DNA of 38,007 nt from Streptomyces sp. 8K308. Its GTDB lineage: Bacteria > Actinomycetota > Actinomycetes > Streptomycetales > Streptomycetaceae. Made by a program: the position numbers and the translations under genes. The notes below the pieces were generated by a model. It searched no databases and was not told the origin of the DNA. It saw nothing but the letters and a program-made list of their open reading frames with translations. Shown here piece by piece: positions 25,860 to 34,445 of this stretch (position 1 is its first letter; every line of letters starts with the position of its first letter). The DNA lies in the NCBI RefSeq assembly GCF_004348315.1, contig NZ_SMKC01000032.1, positions 1-38,007 on the forward strand. The letters are read 5' to 3'.

Positions 25860-27820
25860 CCGACCCCATGGCCGCCGACCCCATAGCCGCCGAACCGTTC
25901 GACGTCGTCGAGTGCCACTTCGAGTTCGGCGGCTTCGACCACCGGTTCGTCAAGGGCGGCATCTCCGTCTACCTATGGAACCTCAGCCGCGCCCTGCGCG
26001 ACCGTGGCGTGGCCGTCAGCGGACTCACCGCCGCCCACGGCACCCTCCCCGAGTTGCGCCGCCACCACCGCGTCGTCGACCTCGACTTCGCCGACACGGT
26101 CGACGTGGCGGTGCCGCTCGACCCCGCCGTCTGGCCGGACCACGGCCCCGCCGCCCGGCTCACCGCCGACGTCACCGCCCACCGGATCACCGTGGACGGC
26201 ATCGACGTGGTGCTGCTCGCCGGCGGCCTCCTCGACGCCCACCCCGAGACCTTCTACCCGCCCTACGAGTCCAAGGGCCGCGACCTCGGCTTCCTCAAGC
26301 CGCTGCTCTTCCAGCTCGCCGCCACCCGCTACCTGGCCAGGACGGTGCGGCCCGGCACCGTCGTCCACCTCCACGAGCCCTACTACCACTACCTGATGCC
26401 GGCCCCGTTACGCCGCGCCGGCGCCGAGACCGTCTGCACCGTGCAGAGCAACATGCCGGTCAACAAGAAGGTCTACGGCCCGGAGGTGCGCGCCCTCCTG
26501 CGCTACCTGGGCTCGGCACCCGAGCCGGCGGCCGGACTCGAGGACCCGCCGCTGGACGGCCCGTTGGAGCGCGCCATGCGCGCCTACCTGCCCGTCACCC
26601 ACCTCTACAACGAGTACCCCGAGCGCCCCGGGCACGACTACGTCAGCGGCCTCGCCCTGGTCGCCAGGACCGCCTCGGCCCTCGACTTCCTCTCCCCTGG
26701 GCAGCTGGAACACGTCACCACCCAGCGTGACACCCCGGCCCAGGCCCTCTTCGGGCGACTCCGGGTACGCCGTGAACTGGCCGCCGCGCGGGACCGGTTG
26801 GTCGTCGGCGGCTGCGCCATCGGCCCCGCCTGGCTGGCCGCTGACCGCGCCCACGTCGACCGCGACGCGGTGCTGCGCCGCCGCGGCCTCGACCCCGCGC
26901 GGCCCACGATCTACCACAACGCCCGCTACGCCATCCACCACAAGGGGCAGCGCGAGCTCGCCCGCGCGCTGCGCCAACTCCTCGACGAGGGACAGCGGTT
27001 CAACGCCGTGCTGCACTGCCTCAGCCCACTGCCGCTGACCGACCCAGAGTTGACCGGGCTCGCCGCCGCCCACCCCGACGCCGTCTGGCTCAGCACCGAG
27101 CCGATCCCCGAGGCCGAGCTGATCGAACTGGCCTGCGCCGCCGAACTCTGCCTCTTCCCCTCCAAGTTCGAGATGGACACCTTCCTGCTCGCCATGGGCG
27201 AGGCCATGGCCTGCGGCGCCGTGCCCGTCGCCACCGCCCAGCTCGGCATGGCCCACTTCGGCCACACCAGGCCCTCCGAGGACCCCGAGGCAACCGGCGC
27301 CGCGCTGCCCCGTTCCTTCCGCGCCGACGACCCCGCGCTGGTGGCCGCCATCAGGACCGAGGTCACCCGGCTGCTCGCGGCGCCGCCCGAGGAGCTGGCC
27401 CGGCTGCGGGCCAACGCGATCCGCACCGCGCGCGCCTTCACCTGGGAGCGGGTCGCGGCCACCTTCCACGCCGTCTTCGCCGGCGTCCGCGACGGCACCC
27501 TGACGCCCCACCGCCCCGGTCCCGCGCCCGTCCCGCCCCGGCCGGGCACCGGCACCGTGCGGCCGGCCGGCGCCGCCGGCTGGCGCGTCGAGTACCGCGC
27601 CCCCGACGCCAGGACGGTGGACGTGGTGCGCGCCACCACGACATGGCCGTTGACCGCCGACGCCACCGGCGCGTTCACCGGTACGGTGCCGGCAGCCGCC
27701 GAACCGACCGTCGCGCTGCTGATCACTGGCGCCGACGGCCGGATCGGCTGGGAAGGTCTTGACACGCCGTTCGCGGCAGGCGAGTACGCCGCACGCGAGG
27801 AGGAGAGGGACACCGCGTGA
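25856..27820 (+). CDS. GT-B glycosyltransferase, glycogen-synthase-like, with C-terminal extension
   Basis: A 654-residue glycosyltransferase of the GT4/GT5 type. The N-terminal FVKGGISVYLWNLSRALRDRG segment is the acceptor-side glycine loop, HLHEPYYHYLMP lies in the middle, and the C-terminal Rossmann half has a YHNARYAIHHKGQREL segment and the donor-binding motif FPSKFEMDTFLLAMGEAMA. About 90 residues after a Pro-rich linker look like a small beta domain, which might bind carbohydrate. The start GTG 25856 overlaps the kinase stop (GTGA). Codon 185 is TTA. A maltokinase-like kinase followed by this enzyme suggests extension of the pseudosugar by ordinary sugar units, as in glucosylation of validoxylamine or maltosyl extension of acarbose-type compounds. 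Donor and acceptor are not determinable here. Confidence 0.82.
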   Translation: MTDPMAADPIAAEPFDVVECHFEFGGFDHRFVKGGISVYLWNLSRALRDRGVAVSGLTAAHGTLPELRRHHRVVDLDFADTVDVAVPLDPAVWPDHGPAARLTADVTAHRITVDGIDVVLLAGGLLDAHPETFYPPYESKGRDLGFLKPLLFQLAATRYLARTVRPGTVVHLHEPYYHYLMPAPLRRAGAETVCTVQSNMPVNKKVYGPEVRALLRYLGSAPEPAAGLEDPPLDGPLERAMRAYLPVTHLYNEYPERPGHDYVSGLALVARTASALDFLSPGQLEHVTTQRDTPAQALFGRLRVRRELAAARDRLVVGGCAIGPAWLAADRAHVDRDAVLRRRGLDPARPTIYHNARYAIHHKGQRELARALRQLLDEGQRFNAVLHCLSPLPLTDPELTGLAAAHPDAVWLSTEPIPEAELIELACAAELCLFPSKFEMDTFLLAMGEAMACGAVPVATAQLGMAHFGHTRPSEDPEATGAALPRSFRADDPALVAAIRTEVTRLLAAPPEELARLRANAIRTARAFTWERVAATFHAVFAGVRDGTLTPHRPGPAPVPPRPGTGTVRPAGAAGWRVEYRAPDARTVDVVRATTTWPLTADATGAFTGTVPAAAEPTVALLITGADGRIGWEGLDTPFAAGEYAAREEERDTA

Positions 27821-28731
27821 CCCGACGGGACGACCAGACGCCGTTCGACGTGTTCGTGATCGGGGGAGTGGGCGTGGACACCATCGTCCGCGTCCCCGAA
27901 CTCCCGTTGCCGCAGCGGGACTCCATCATGGTGCCGCCCATCGAGCGGTACGTCGCGCACACCGGTAACGGGGTCGCGCTCGGCTGCCACCGGCTCGGCC
28001 TGCGCACCCGTCTCGCCGACGTGATCGGCGCCGACCTCGAGGGCGAGCTGATCACCGCGCACTACGCCAAGGCGGGACTCTCCTTCGATCACCGGATCCA
28101 CCCGGCCGGCACCCGGCGCAGCGTCAACCTCGTCGACCGGCACGGCCACCGGCTCTCCCTCTACGACGCCAGGCAGCCCGTCGGCATGGCCGTCGACCCC
28201 GCCCTCTACCGGCCCGCGCTCGGCCGCGCCCGGCACGTCCACGTCTCGATCATGGACTGGGCCAGGCACGCCCTCGCCGACGCCGTCGCGGCCGGCGTCC
28301 CCACCTCGACCGACCTGCACGACTGGGACGGCGAGAGCGAGCACCACCGCGACTTCGCCTACGGCGCCGACCTCGTCTTCGTCTCCACGGCCGCGCTCGG
28401 CGACCGCGTCGAGGACGTCGCCCGCGACATCCTGGCCAAGGGCCGGGCCGCCGCCGTGGTCGCCATGGCCGGCGGCGACGGCAGCCACCTGGCGCTGCCC
28501 GGGCAGCCACTGCGCCGGCTACCCGCCGCGCCCGTTCCCGGCGGCCGGGCGGTCGACACCAACGGCGCCGGCGACAGTTACGTCGCCGGCTTCCTCTACG
28601 CACGGCTCGGCGGCGCCGACTGGCACACCGCCATGCGGGCCGGCGCGGCGGCCGGCGCCCACGCCGTCGCCACCGCCGGCACCCACGTCTCCTTCATCGA
28701 CGAGGAGGAGCTGATCCGCGCACTGTCCTGA
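27817..28731 (+). CDS. PfkB-family carbohydrate kinase
   Basis: A 304-residue ribokinase-like kinase. The N-terminal signature is VFVIGGVGVDTIVRVPELP, followed by HTGNGVALGCHRLGL (sugar-contact glycines). The C-terminal PfkB signature is DTNGAGDSYVAGFL (247-260), with catalytic base D253. Ribokinase, fructokinase and nucleoside kinases share this fold. GTG 27817 overlaps the glycosyltransferase stop (GTGA). It is one of three unrelated kinase folds in the cluster. In pseudosugar routes a cyclitol 7-kinase is needed to make the acceptor phosphate used by VldE, and this enzyme is a candidate for that step. Confidence 0.88.
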   Translation: MTRRDDQTPFDVFVIGGVGVDTIVRVPELPLPQRDSIMVPPIERYVAHTGNGVALGCHRLGLRTRLADVIGADLEGELITAHYAKAGLSFDHRIHPAGTRRSVNLVDRHGHRLSLYDARQPVGMAVDPALYRPALGRARHVHVSIMDWARHALADAVAAGVPTSTDLHDWDGESEHHRDFAYGADLVFVSTAALGDRVEDVARDILAKGRAAAVVAMAGGDGSHLALPGQPLRRLPAAPVPGGRAVDTNGAGDSYVAGFLYARLGGADWHTAMRAGAAAGAHAVATAGTHVSFIDEEELIRALS

Positions 28732-28754
28732 CCCCGACCCGGAAGGGAGCCCCG

Positions 28755-30290
28755 ATGCACGGCACCGACACTCCCACCGAAACCCCAGAGCCCCCCGACA
28801 CCCTGACCGCCGACACCGTGGTCGTCGGCGCCGGCGCCGCCGGCTGCGTCATCGCCGCCCGGCTCAGCGAGGACCCGGAGCACCGGGTGCTGCTCCTCGA
28901 AGCCGGCCCCGACTACGGCCCGTTCGACCCGGCACGCTGGCCGGCCGAGCTGCTCGACGCCCGCTCGGCCGCCCGCGGCCACGACTGGGACCTCACCGCC
29001 CCGCCCTGCTGCGCCCGCGCCCGCGTCGTCGGCGGCTCCTCGGCCCACAACGGCTGTTGGGCCACGATCGGCGCGCCCGCCGACTACGACGCCTGGGGGC
29101 CGCCTTCGGGCGGTGCCTGGGACCACTCGGCGCTGCGGCCCCACCTGGACGAGGCGGTGGCCACCCTGCGGGTGCGGACGGTGCCCGAGCGGGACCAGAC
29201 CGCCTGGCACCACGCCGTGATCGAGGCGGCCGGCGCGCTCGGCCTGCCGTTCCTCCCCGACATCAACGCCGAGGACGCCCGCGAGGGCATCGGCTGGGTG
29301 CCGCTCAACGCCGTCGACCGCACCCGCTGGCACACGGCGTTCGCCTACCTCGACCCAGCCCGCGACCGCCCCAACCTCCGGGTCCTGCCCGACACCCTGG
29401 CCGACCGGCTGATCCTGGACGGCGACCGGGCCACCGGCGTGGCCACCGTGCACGGTGGCCGCCCGCTCACCGTGCACGCCGGCCGGGTGGTGCTCGCCTG
29501 CGGCGCCTACGGCACCCCGCCGCTGCTGGTGCGCAGCGGCGTCGGCCCGGAGCCCGAACTGCGCAGGCTCGGCGTGCCCGTCGCGCTGCCGCTGCCCGGC
29601 GTGGGGGAGAACCTCACCGACCACTCATCGCTCGGGCTCATGCTCGCCCCCGCGGACGCCCTCGCCGAGCTGATGCCGGACGCGGCCGAGTGCTACTTCG
29701 CGCAGAGCCTCGTCAAGGCGCGCTCAAGCCAGGCCGCCGACGAGGCCTGGGACGTGCACATCGTGCCCTCGGCGGGGCCGGCCGAGGACGCCCAGGGCTT
29801 CTACAACGGGCCGCTCAACGCCGGCCTCTACGTCTTCGTGATGGCGCCCAGATCCCGGGGCCGGGTGCGCGCCGCCGCCCTCGACCCGGCCGCGTCGCCG
29901 GAGATAGACCACGGCTTCTTCACCGACCCCGAGGGCCACGACGTCCGGGTCGTCCTCGACGGCCTCGACCTCGCCCGCGAGCTGGCCGCCACCGCGCGCC
30001 TCACCACGCTCGCCGCCGCCCCGCCCGCCGCCGAGGCCGACCGCGAGCCGGCCGCCGTCCGGGCCGCCGCCAGCGGCTACTGGCACGCCGTCGGCACCTG
30101 CGCGATGGGCCCCGAGGACGACCCGATGGCGGTGGCCGGGCCCGACGGCCGGGTGCACGGCCTGACCAACGTGCACATCGCCGACGCCTCGCTGATGCCG
30201 GTGATCCCCCGGGCCAACACCCACCTGACCACCGTGGCGGCGGCCTCGCTGCTGGCGCGACACATGACGGCCGGGGTGAGCGCCGCATGA
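28755..30290 (+). CDS. GMC-family FAD oxidoreductase
   Basis: A 511-residue glucose-methanol-choline oxidoreductase. The dinucleotide motif is VVVGAGAAGCVIAARLSE (25-30 GAGAAG), with VVGGSSAHNG (flavin loop) and ACGAYGTPPLLVRSGVG (GMC signature 2). Catalytic H444 lies in YWHAVGTCAMG, and the second active-site position is N488 in ANTHLTT. It has no signal peptide. ATG 28755 follows GGAAGGGAG, 23 bases after the PfkB stop, and it couples to the next gene by ATGA. GMC enzymes oxidise primary or secondary alcohols, so it may make a keto-cyclitol for transamination. The active site appears intact. Confidence 0.92.
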   Translation: MHGTDTPTETPEPPDTLTADTVVVGAGAAGCVIAARLSEDPEHRVLLLEAGPDYGPFDPARWPAELLDARSAARGHDWDLTAPPCCARARVVGGSSAHNGCWATIGAPADYDAWGPPSGGAWDHSALRPHLDEAVATLRVRTVPERDQTAWHHAVIEAAGALGLPFLPDINAEDAREGIGWVPLNAVDRTRWHTAFAYLDPARDRPNLRVLPDTLADRLILDGDRATGVATVHGGRPLTVHAGRVVLACGAYGTPPLLVRSGVGPEPELRRLGVPVALPLPGVGENLTDHSSLGLMLAPADALAELMPDAAECYFAQSLVKARSSQAADEAWDVHIVPSAGPAEDAQGFYNGPLNAGLYVFVMAPRSRGRVRAAALDPAASPEIDHGFFTDPEGHDVRVVLDGLDLARELAATARLTTLAAAPPAAEADREPAAVRAAASGYWHAVGTCAMGPEDDPMAVAGPDGRVHGLTNVHIADASLMPVIPRANTHLTTVAAASLLARHMTAGVSAA

Positions 30291-31141
30291 GGATCGGACT
30301 GCTCTCGCCGAACATGCCGCCGCACGACTCGCCCGAGGCCGCGCGCCTGCTCCCGGTCCTGGCCGAGCGGCACGGCGTCGAGTCGCTGTGGGTACCGGAA
30401 CACGTGGTGCTGCCCGCCGACCACACCACCCGCTACCCCTACGCGGACGACGGCCGGCTGCCGGTGCCCGCCGAGTGGCCCTACCCCGACCCGCTGACCT
30501 GGCTCTCCTTCGCCGCCGCGGTCACCGACCGGGTGCGGCTGGTGACCGGCATGCTCATCCTGCCCCAGCGCAACCCGGTGGTGCTCGCCAAGGAGACGGC
30601 GACGCTCGACTTCCTCTCCGGCGGGCGGCTCGACCTCGGCCTCGGCATGGGCTGGTTCCGCGAGGAGTTCGCCGCCGTGGGCGTCGACTTCGACGACCGG
30701 GCGGCCAGGTTCGAGGAGTACGTGGCGGTGCTGCGCGCCCTGTGGAGCGGGGACGAGACCTTCGCCGGTTACTACCACCGCTTCACCAGGGCCCGCTGCC
30801 ATCCCAAGCCGGCCGGGCGGATCCCGCTGATCCTCGGCGGCCACACCAGGGCCGGGGCCCGCCGCGCCGGCCGGCTCGCCGACGGCTACTTCCCGGCCGT
30901 GGCCGACCCGGTGCCGCTGTTCGCCGAGTGCCGGGTCGCGGCCGAGGCGGCCGGCCGCGACCCGGACGCCATCGAGCTGATCGCCGAGGCGGCGCCGGCC
31001 ACCCCGGAACGGGTCGCGGAGCTCGCCGCGCTCGGCGTCACCCGCGCCCTGGTCTACCCACCGAGCGTCCCGCTGGACGAACTCCCCGGCGCCTTCGAGG
31101 AGTTCGCCGCGAGGCTGCTGCGGCCTGTCGCTCTGCTCTGA
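30287..31141 (+). CDS. LLM-class (F420-type) oxidoreductase
   Basis: A 284-residue luciferase-like monooxygenase-fold protein. It opens with MRIGLLSPNMPP, then SLWVPEHVVLP, VTGMLILPQRNPVVLAKETATLD, and the hallmark GRLDLGLGMGWFREEF. ILGGHT-RAGARRAGRLADGYFP completes the TIM-barrel phosphate site. Actinomycete members of this size usually use F420, some FMN. ATG 30287 overlaps the GMC stop (ATGA). It is the last gene of this plus-strand operon, ending just before a strong hairpin. It could reduce an enone or ketone in the cyclitol pathway, but the reaction is not predictable. Confidence 0.9.
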   Translation: MRIGLLSPNMPPHDSPEAARLLPVLAERHGVESLWVPEHVVLPADHTTRYPYADDGRLPVPAEWPYPDPLTWLSFAAAVTDRVRLVTGMLILPQRNPVVLAKETATLDFLSGGRLDLGLGMGWFREEFAAVGVDFDDRAARFEEYVAVLRALWSGDETFAGYYHRFTRARCHPKPAGRIPLILGGHTRAGARRAGRLADGYFPAVADPVPLFAECRVAAEAAGRDPDAIELIAEAAPATPERVAELAALGVTRALVYPPSVPLDELPGAFEEFAARLLRPVALL

Positions 31142-31148
31142 GCCGGCC

Positions 31149-31193
31149 GCCGGTGGCGAGGGCCGGCGCAGCCCGCTGGCCCTCGCCACCGGC
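31149..31193. terminator. Bidirectional terminator hairpin
   Basis: GCCGGTGGCGAGGGCC (31149-31164) and GGCCCTCGCCACCGGC (31178-31193) are perfect 16-base complementary arms. Four more pairs (one G-T) can extend the stem inward to a five-base loop. It lies eight bases after the LLM stop and 55 bases from the convergent minus-strand stop, so it probably ends both transcripts. It has no U-tract, as is common in Streptomyces. Confidence 0.85.
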
Positions 31194-31248
31194 CTGCCGG
31201 ACGTGGGTTGTCATGGCTCTCGGCGGAGCGCCAGCGCTTCGCTCTGAG

Positions 31249-32355
31249 TCAGCCCGGCAGCCCGTCGAGCCCGTGACGGTCGGCCGTCAGCCGCTCGCCG
31301 GCCAGCACGACGCTGTCCAGCACGCTCACCCCGGCCGCCACCGTGGCACCCGGCAGCACCACGGAACGCTCAACCCGGGCGCCCGGCTCCACCCGGCCGC
31401 CCGGGTGCAGCACGCTGCCGAGCACCGTGGCGCCCGCCGGCGGCTCCCCGCCGAACAGGCTGTCCGTCTCCGGCGCGTAGCGCGGCGCCGCGCCCGGCAG
31501 GGTGCGCGGCAGCAGCGCCGGCGGCAGCGGATGCGGCCGGTCAAGCAGCCGCAGCTGCTCGGAGTGGTAGCGCTCGACGGTGCCGATGTCGGCCCAGTAG
31601 TCGGCGACCTGGAACGCCGTCACCGGCCGCCCGGCCGCGATCATCTCCGGCAGCACGTCCCGGCTGATGTCGTGCTGCCACCCGTCCTCGCCGCGCGCCG
31701 CCAGCTCGTCGAGCACCTCGCGCAGCGCCTCGATCCTGAACAGGCAGAAGGCCGTGAACACCAGGTCAGAGGTGGGGTCTTCGGGCTTCTCGACCAGTGC
31801 CCGCACCCGCCACCGCTCGTCGACCTCCACCATGCCGAAGAGCCGGACGTAGCGTCGCTCGATGCGCTGCACCCCGATCGTGCAGTCCGCGCCGGACTCC
31901 CGGTGCGCTGCCAGCATCGGCGCGTAGTCGAACAGGTAGACGTGATCGGCGTGTTGCACCAGCAGGTCGCTCGCTCCCGGCGCGAACAGCCACTCCGCGT
32001 TGGCCAGCAGCGCGTCCGCCGTGCCGCGCTCCGGCGGCCGCGCCGGCAGCCGCCCGCCGGGCCACGGGCCGCCGCTGGCGCGCAACAGCGCGTCGTGCGG
32101 CCCGAAGTGCAGCCGGGTGCGGGGGTGGTGGTCCCAGTGCCGCAGCAGGTGGTCCACCAGGTCCGACTCCCGGTGCAGCGAGAGCAGCACCAGCTCGCCC
32201 AGACCCGAGCGCACCGCGTTGGCCACGCTGAAGTCGACGAGCCGGCAGGCCGCCGCGTACGGCACCAGCGGCTTGCACGCCCGGGCCGTCAGGGGTCCCA
32301 TCCGCTGCCCGAGGCCACCGGCGAGCAGCGCCCCGCGCACCCCGGGAAGGCTCAC
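31249..32355 (-). CDS. GlgC-like sugar/cyclitol-1-phosphate nucleotidyltransferase
   Basis: A 368-residue nucleotidyltransferase of the ADP-glucose pyrophosphorylase type. The N-terminal signature is GALLAGGLGQRMGPLT followed by RACKPLVPYA and CRLVDFSVANAVRSGL. RGTADALLANAEWLF, LVQHADHVYLFDY (metal-binding region) and VEKPEDPTSD follow, and the C-terminal part looks like a short left-handed beta-helix. VldB of the validamycin pathway, which makes the nucleotide-activated valienol used by VldE, is as I recall also GlgC-like, so this is the natural donor-making enzyme for the 36541 gene. The second of two adjacent GTG codons (32355) overlaps the upstream stop as GTGA and has better spacing from GGGGAGG; GTG 32358 is an alternative. 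It is the last gene of the minus-strand operon. Confidence 0.85.
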   Translation of the reverse strand: MSLPGVRGALLAGGLGQRMGPLTARACKPLVPYAAACRLVDFSVANAVRSGLGELVLLSLHRESDLVDHLLRHWDHHPRTRLHFGPHDALLRASGGPWPGGRLPARPPERGTADALLANAEWLFAPGASDLLVQHADHVYLFDYAPMLAAHRESGADCTIGVQRIERRYVRLFGMVEVDERWRVRALVEKPEDPTSDLVFTAFCLFRIEALREVLDELAARGEDGWQHDISRDVLPEMIAAGRPVTAFQVADYWADIGTVERYHSEQLRLLDRPHPLPPALLPRTLPGAAPRYAPETDSLFGGEPPAGATVLGSVLHPGGRVEPGARVERSVVLPGATVAAGVSVLDSVVLAGERLTADRHGLDGLPG

Positions 32356-33332
32356 CACGTCCTCCCCTGGGCGGTGCCCTGCGGCAGCAACCCCCGCAGC
32401 GTGGCGAGCGAGTTGGCCACCCCCTGCTCGGTCGGCAGCAGCGCGTCCTCGTGCTCCACGTACAGCACCCCCCGGTAGCCCTCGTCGAGCAGCGCCGCCA
32501 CGATCGCCGGCCAGGGCAGTTCGCCGGCGCCGAGCGCCCGGAAGCGGATCGCCGGGCCAGGGCCGTACCGTGACCAGCCGGCGCCCGTCGGGTCGCCGGG
32601 ATCGCGCCACCGCTGGAGGTCCTTGGCGTGCACGGCGGCGAGCCGCTCGCCCCAGCCGCGCACCGCCCGCACGGGGTCGTGCCCCGTGGCCGCCAGGTTC
32701 GCCGGGTCGACGCAGAGCCCCACGCCCTCCGCCGCCGCCAGCAACGCCCGCGCGCTGGCCGGGTCGTAGGCCACCTGCTTGGGGTGCGGCTCCACCACCA
32801 CCCGCACGCCTGAGGCGGCGGCCAGCGCCAGGATCGGCTCGGCGGCCCGCGCCCAGGCGTCCACGTTGTCCTGCCAACTCACGTCGCTGCCCCACCAGGA
32901 GAGCCACCGCGACAGGTCGGGCACGCCCAGCATCAGCCGGGCCAGCGGCGCCCCGAGCCCGGCCGCGAGCCGCACCGTGGCCAGCGCGGCCCGCAGCCCG
33001 TGCGCCCGCTTCGCCTCCGGCGGGCCGGCCAGCACCGGGTCGGTGTGCGAGCCGTGCGGGCCGAGCAGCAGTTGGGTGTCCCGGCTGTTGCTGACGCAGC
33101 CCACCTCGAGTCCGGCCGCGTCCAGCCGCGCGCGCAGCTCCGCGTGGTAGCCGGGCTCCTCCGCCCGGTCGGCGGCCACCAGGCCGAAGGTCGAGTCGGC
33201 CGGCAGGTCGACCACCCGCACCCCGGCCCGGCCGGCCGTCGCCAGCGCGCCGTCGAGCCCGGCCGGCGCCAACGCGGCTAGGCACAGGCCGAGTTCGATC
33301 GGCCCCGCCGTCGTTCCCCCATCCGCGGTCAT
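32352..33332 (-). CDS. TIM-barrel sugar phosphate isomerase/epimerase
   Basis: A 326-residue protein of the AP-endonuclease-2/xylose isomerase-like family. Metal-site features are VVVEPHPKQVAYD (Glu ligand), LCVDPANLAATGHDP (Asp-x-x-Asn), AAVHAKDLQRW (His and Asp) and LYVEHEDALL (final Glu). These enzymes isomerise or epimerise sugars, inositols and keto-acids. ATG 33332 overlaps the kinase stop (ATGA), and its own stop overlaps the nucleotidyltransferase start. In the cluster it could epimerise a cyclitol or keto-cyclitol, similar to the inositol-handling members of the family. The metal ligands seem complete; the substrate is unknown. Confidence 0.85.
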   Translation of the reverse strand: MTADGGTTAGPIELGLCLAALAPAGLDGALATAGRAGVRVVDLPADSTFGLVAADRAEEPGYHAELRARLDAAGLEVGCVSNSRDTQLLLGPHGSHTDPVLAGPPEAKRAHGLRAALATVRLAAGLGAPLARLMLGVPDLSRWLSWWGSDVSWQDNVDAWARAAEPILALAAASGVRVVVEPHPKQVAYDPASARALLAAAEGVGLCVDPANLAATGHDPVRAVRGWGERLAAVHAKDLQRWRDPGDPTGAGWSRYGPGPAIRFRALGAGELPWPAIVAALLDEGYRGVLYVEHEDALLPTEQGVANSLATLRGLLPQGTAQGRTW

Positions 33333-34321
33333 CCGCGCACCCCTTCCCCGGCCTCCCGTGCGATGGTCCAGGCCCAGCCGGCCAGCGCCGCCGGCGGCCC
33401 GGCCGGTCGCGCGCGCAGCGCCGCGAGTACCCGCCCGGCCGGATCGGCCACCCGCTCGGGCGGCGCCTCGGCGCCCAACTCGGCCACCAGGCGTCGCCCC
33501 AGGGTCTCGGCGAACTCGGGGGAGCCCCGGAACACCCCGCCGTTCAGCACCACCGGCCAGCCGCCCCGCAGACCGGCCAGGTCGCGGGCCGCCCGCACCC
33601 CGGCCACCAGGTCGTCGAGCGCCCGCGTCACCACCCCGCCGGCCACCTCGTCCCCGGCCAGCCAGCAGCGGGACACCACGGGGGCGAGCGCCGCCACCGC
33701 CGCCTTCGGGAACGGCCGTGCCGCCAGGTCCCTGGCCAGCTCCCGTACCGGCGAGCCGAACTCGGCCGCCAGCTCGGCGCCGAGCGTCGTGGGCGCGCCC
33801 CGCCCGTCGAGGCCGCGCACGGCGGCCCGCAGCCCGTCGAGGCCGAGCTGGAACGCGCTGCCCTCGTCGCTGCCCAGGTACTCGCAGCCGCCCACCGAAA
33901 CCGGCGGCCCGGAACCGTCCGAGGCGAGGAAACCGGAGCCCGTGCCGCACACCACCGCCACGCCGCGACCGGCCAGCGGGGGAGCGAGCAGCAGCGGCAG
34001 CACGTCCCGCGAGACCACCAGCGGGCCGAGCAGGCCGCTGGCCCGCGCCAGGGTGGCGATCCGCGCCACGTCCGCGGCCGCCGCGCCCGCGTCGAGCGCC
34101 GCGGTGGCCAGCCAGCCGCGCGCCGTGCGGGCCCCCTCGGGGCCGAGCCGCGCCGCCACCTCGCCCAGCAGCTCGCGCAGCACGCGCTCCGCGGCCACCG
34201 CCCCCACCGAGGCGGGGTTCACGGAGCCACGTCTGAGCCGTGACCCGTCGTCGAGCGCCGCGGTGGTGGAGCTGCCCCCCGCGTCGATCGCCCAGAACCG
34301 TTCGTCATCCCGATCGTCCAT
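33329..34321 (-). CDS. BadF/BadG/N-acetylglucosamine kinase-type kinase
   Basis: A 330-residue sugar kinase of the actin-like ATPase superfamily. The phosphate-1 loop is WAIDAGGSSTTAAL (D13), phosphate-2 is VVCGTGSGFLAS, and GGCEYLGSDEGSAFQLG is the typical BadF/GlcNAc-kinase segment, with VVLNGGVF as the adenosine motif. ATG 34321 follows GGAGG. It is the first gene of a three-gene minus-strand operon and divergent from the MFS gene. Coupled with the nucleotidyltransferase, it may make the cyclitol 1- or 7-phosphate. The fold is clear; the choice of hydroxyl and substrate is inferred only from the pathway. Confidence 0.88.
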   Translation of the reverse strand: MDDRDDERFWAIDAGGSSTTAALDDGSRLRRGSVNPASVGAVAAERVLRELLGEVAARLGPEGARTARGWLATAALDAGAAAADVARIATLARASGLLGPLVVSRDVLPLLLAPPLAGRGVAVVCGTGSGFLASDGSGPPVSVGGCEYLGSDEGSAFQLGLDGLRAAVRGLDGRGAPTTLGAELAAEFGSPVRELARDLAARPFPKAAVAALAPVVSRCWLAGDEVAGGVVTRALDDLVAGVRAARDLAGLRGGWPVVLNGGVFRGSPEFAETLGRRLVAELGAEAPPERVADPAGRVLAALRARPAGPPAALAGWAWTIAREAGEGVRG

Positions 34322-34373
34322 GGTGCCTCCGCCGCTGTCGGTGGCATGTCCATTACCCCACGCTACGAGGCGG

Positions 34374-34390
34374 CCTGGCTTTGTACCAGG
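34374..34390. promoter_or_regulatory. Small inverted repeat in the divergent promoter region
   Basis: The 124-base gap 34322-34445 between the divergent kinase and MFS genes must hold both promoters. It contains CCTGG-CTTTGTA-CCAGG (34374-34390), a five-base inverted repeat around a relatively AT-rich centre. I cannot identify convincing -35/-10 pairs on either strand, so this is only a candidate regulatory site. Confidence 0.3.
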
Positions 34391-34445
34391 GGCTGCGCGA
34401 TAGTGGTGTGCGACCTGGATCACAACGGGGTGAACGGAGCATGGA

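Noticed and set aside
34322..34445. Additional small gene in the divergent gap
   Set aside because: No frame with a ribosome site and protein-like content was found; the gap is best explained as two promoters.
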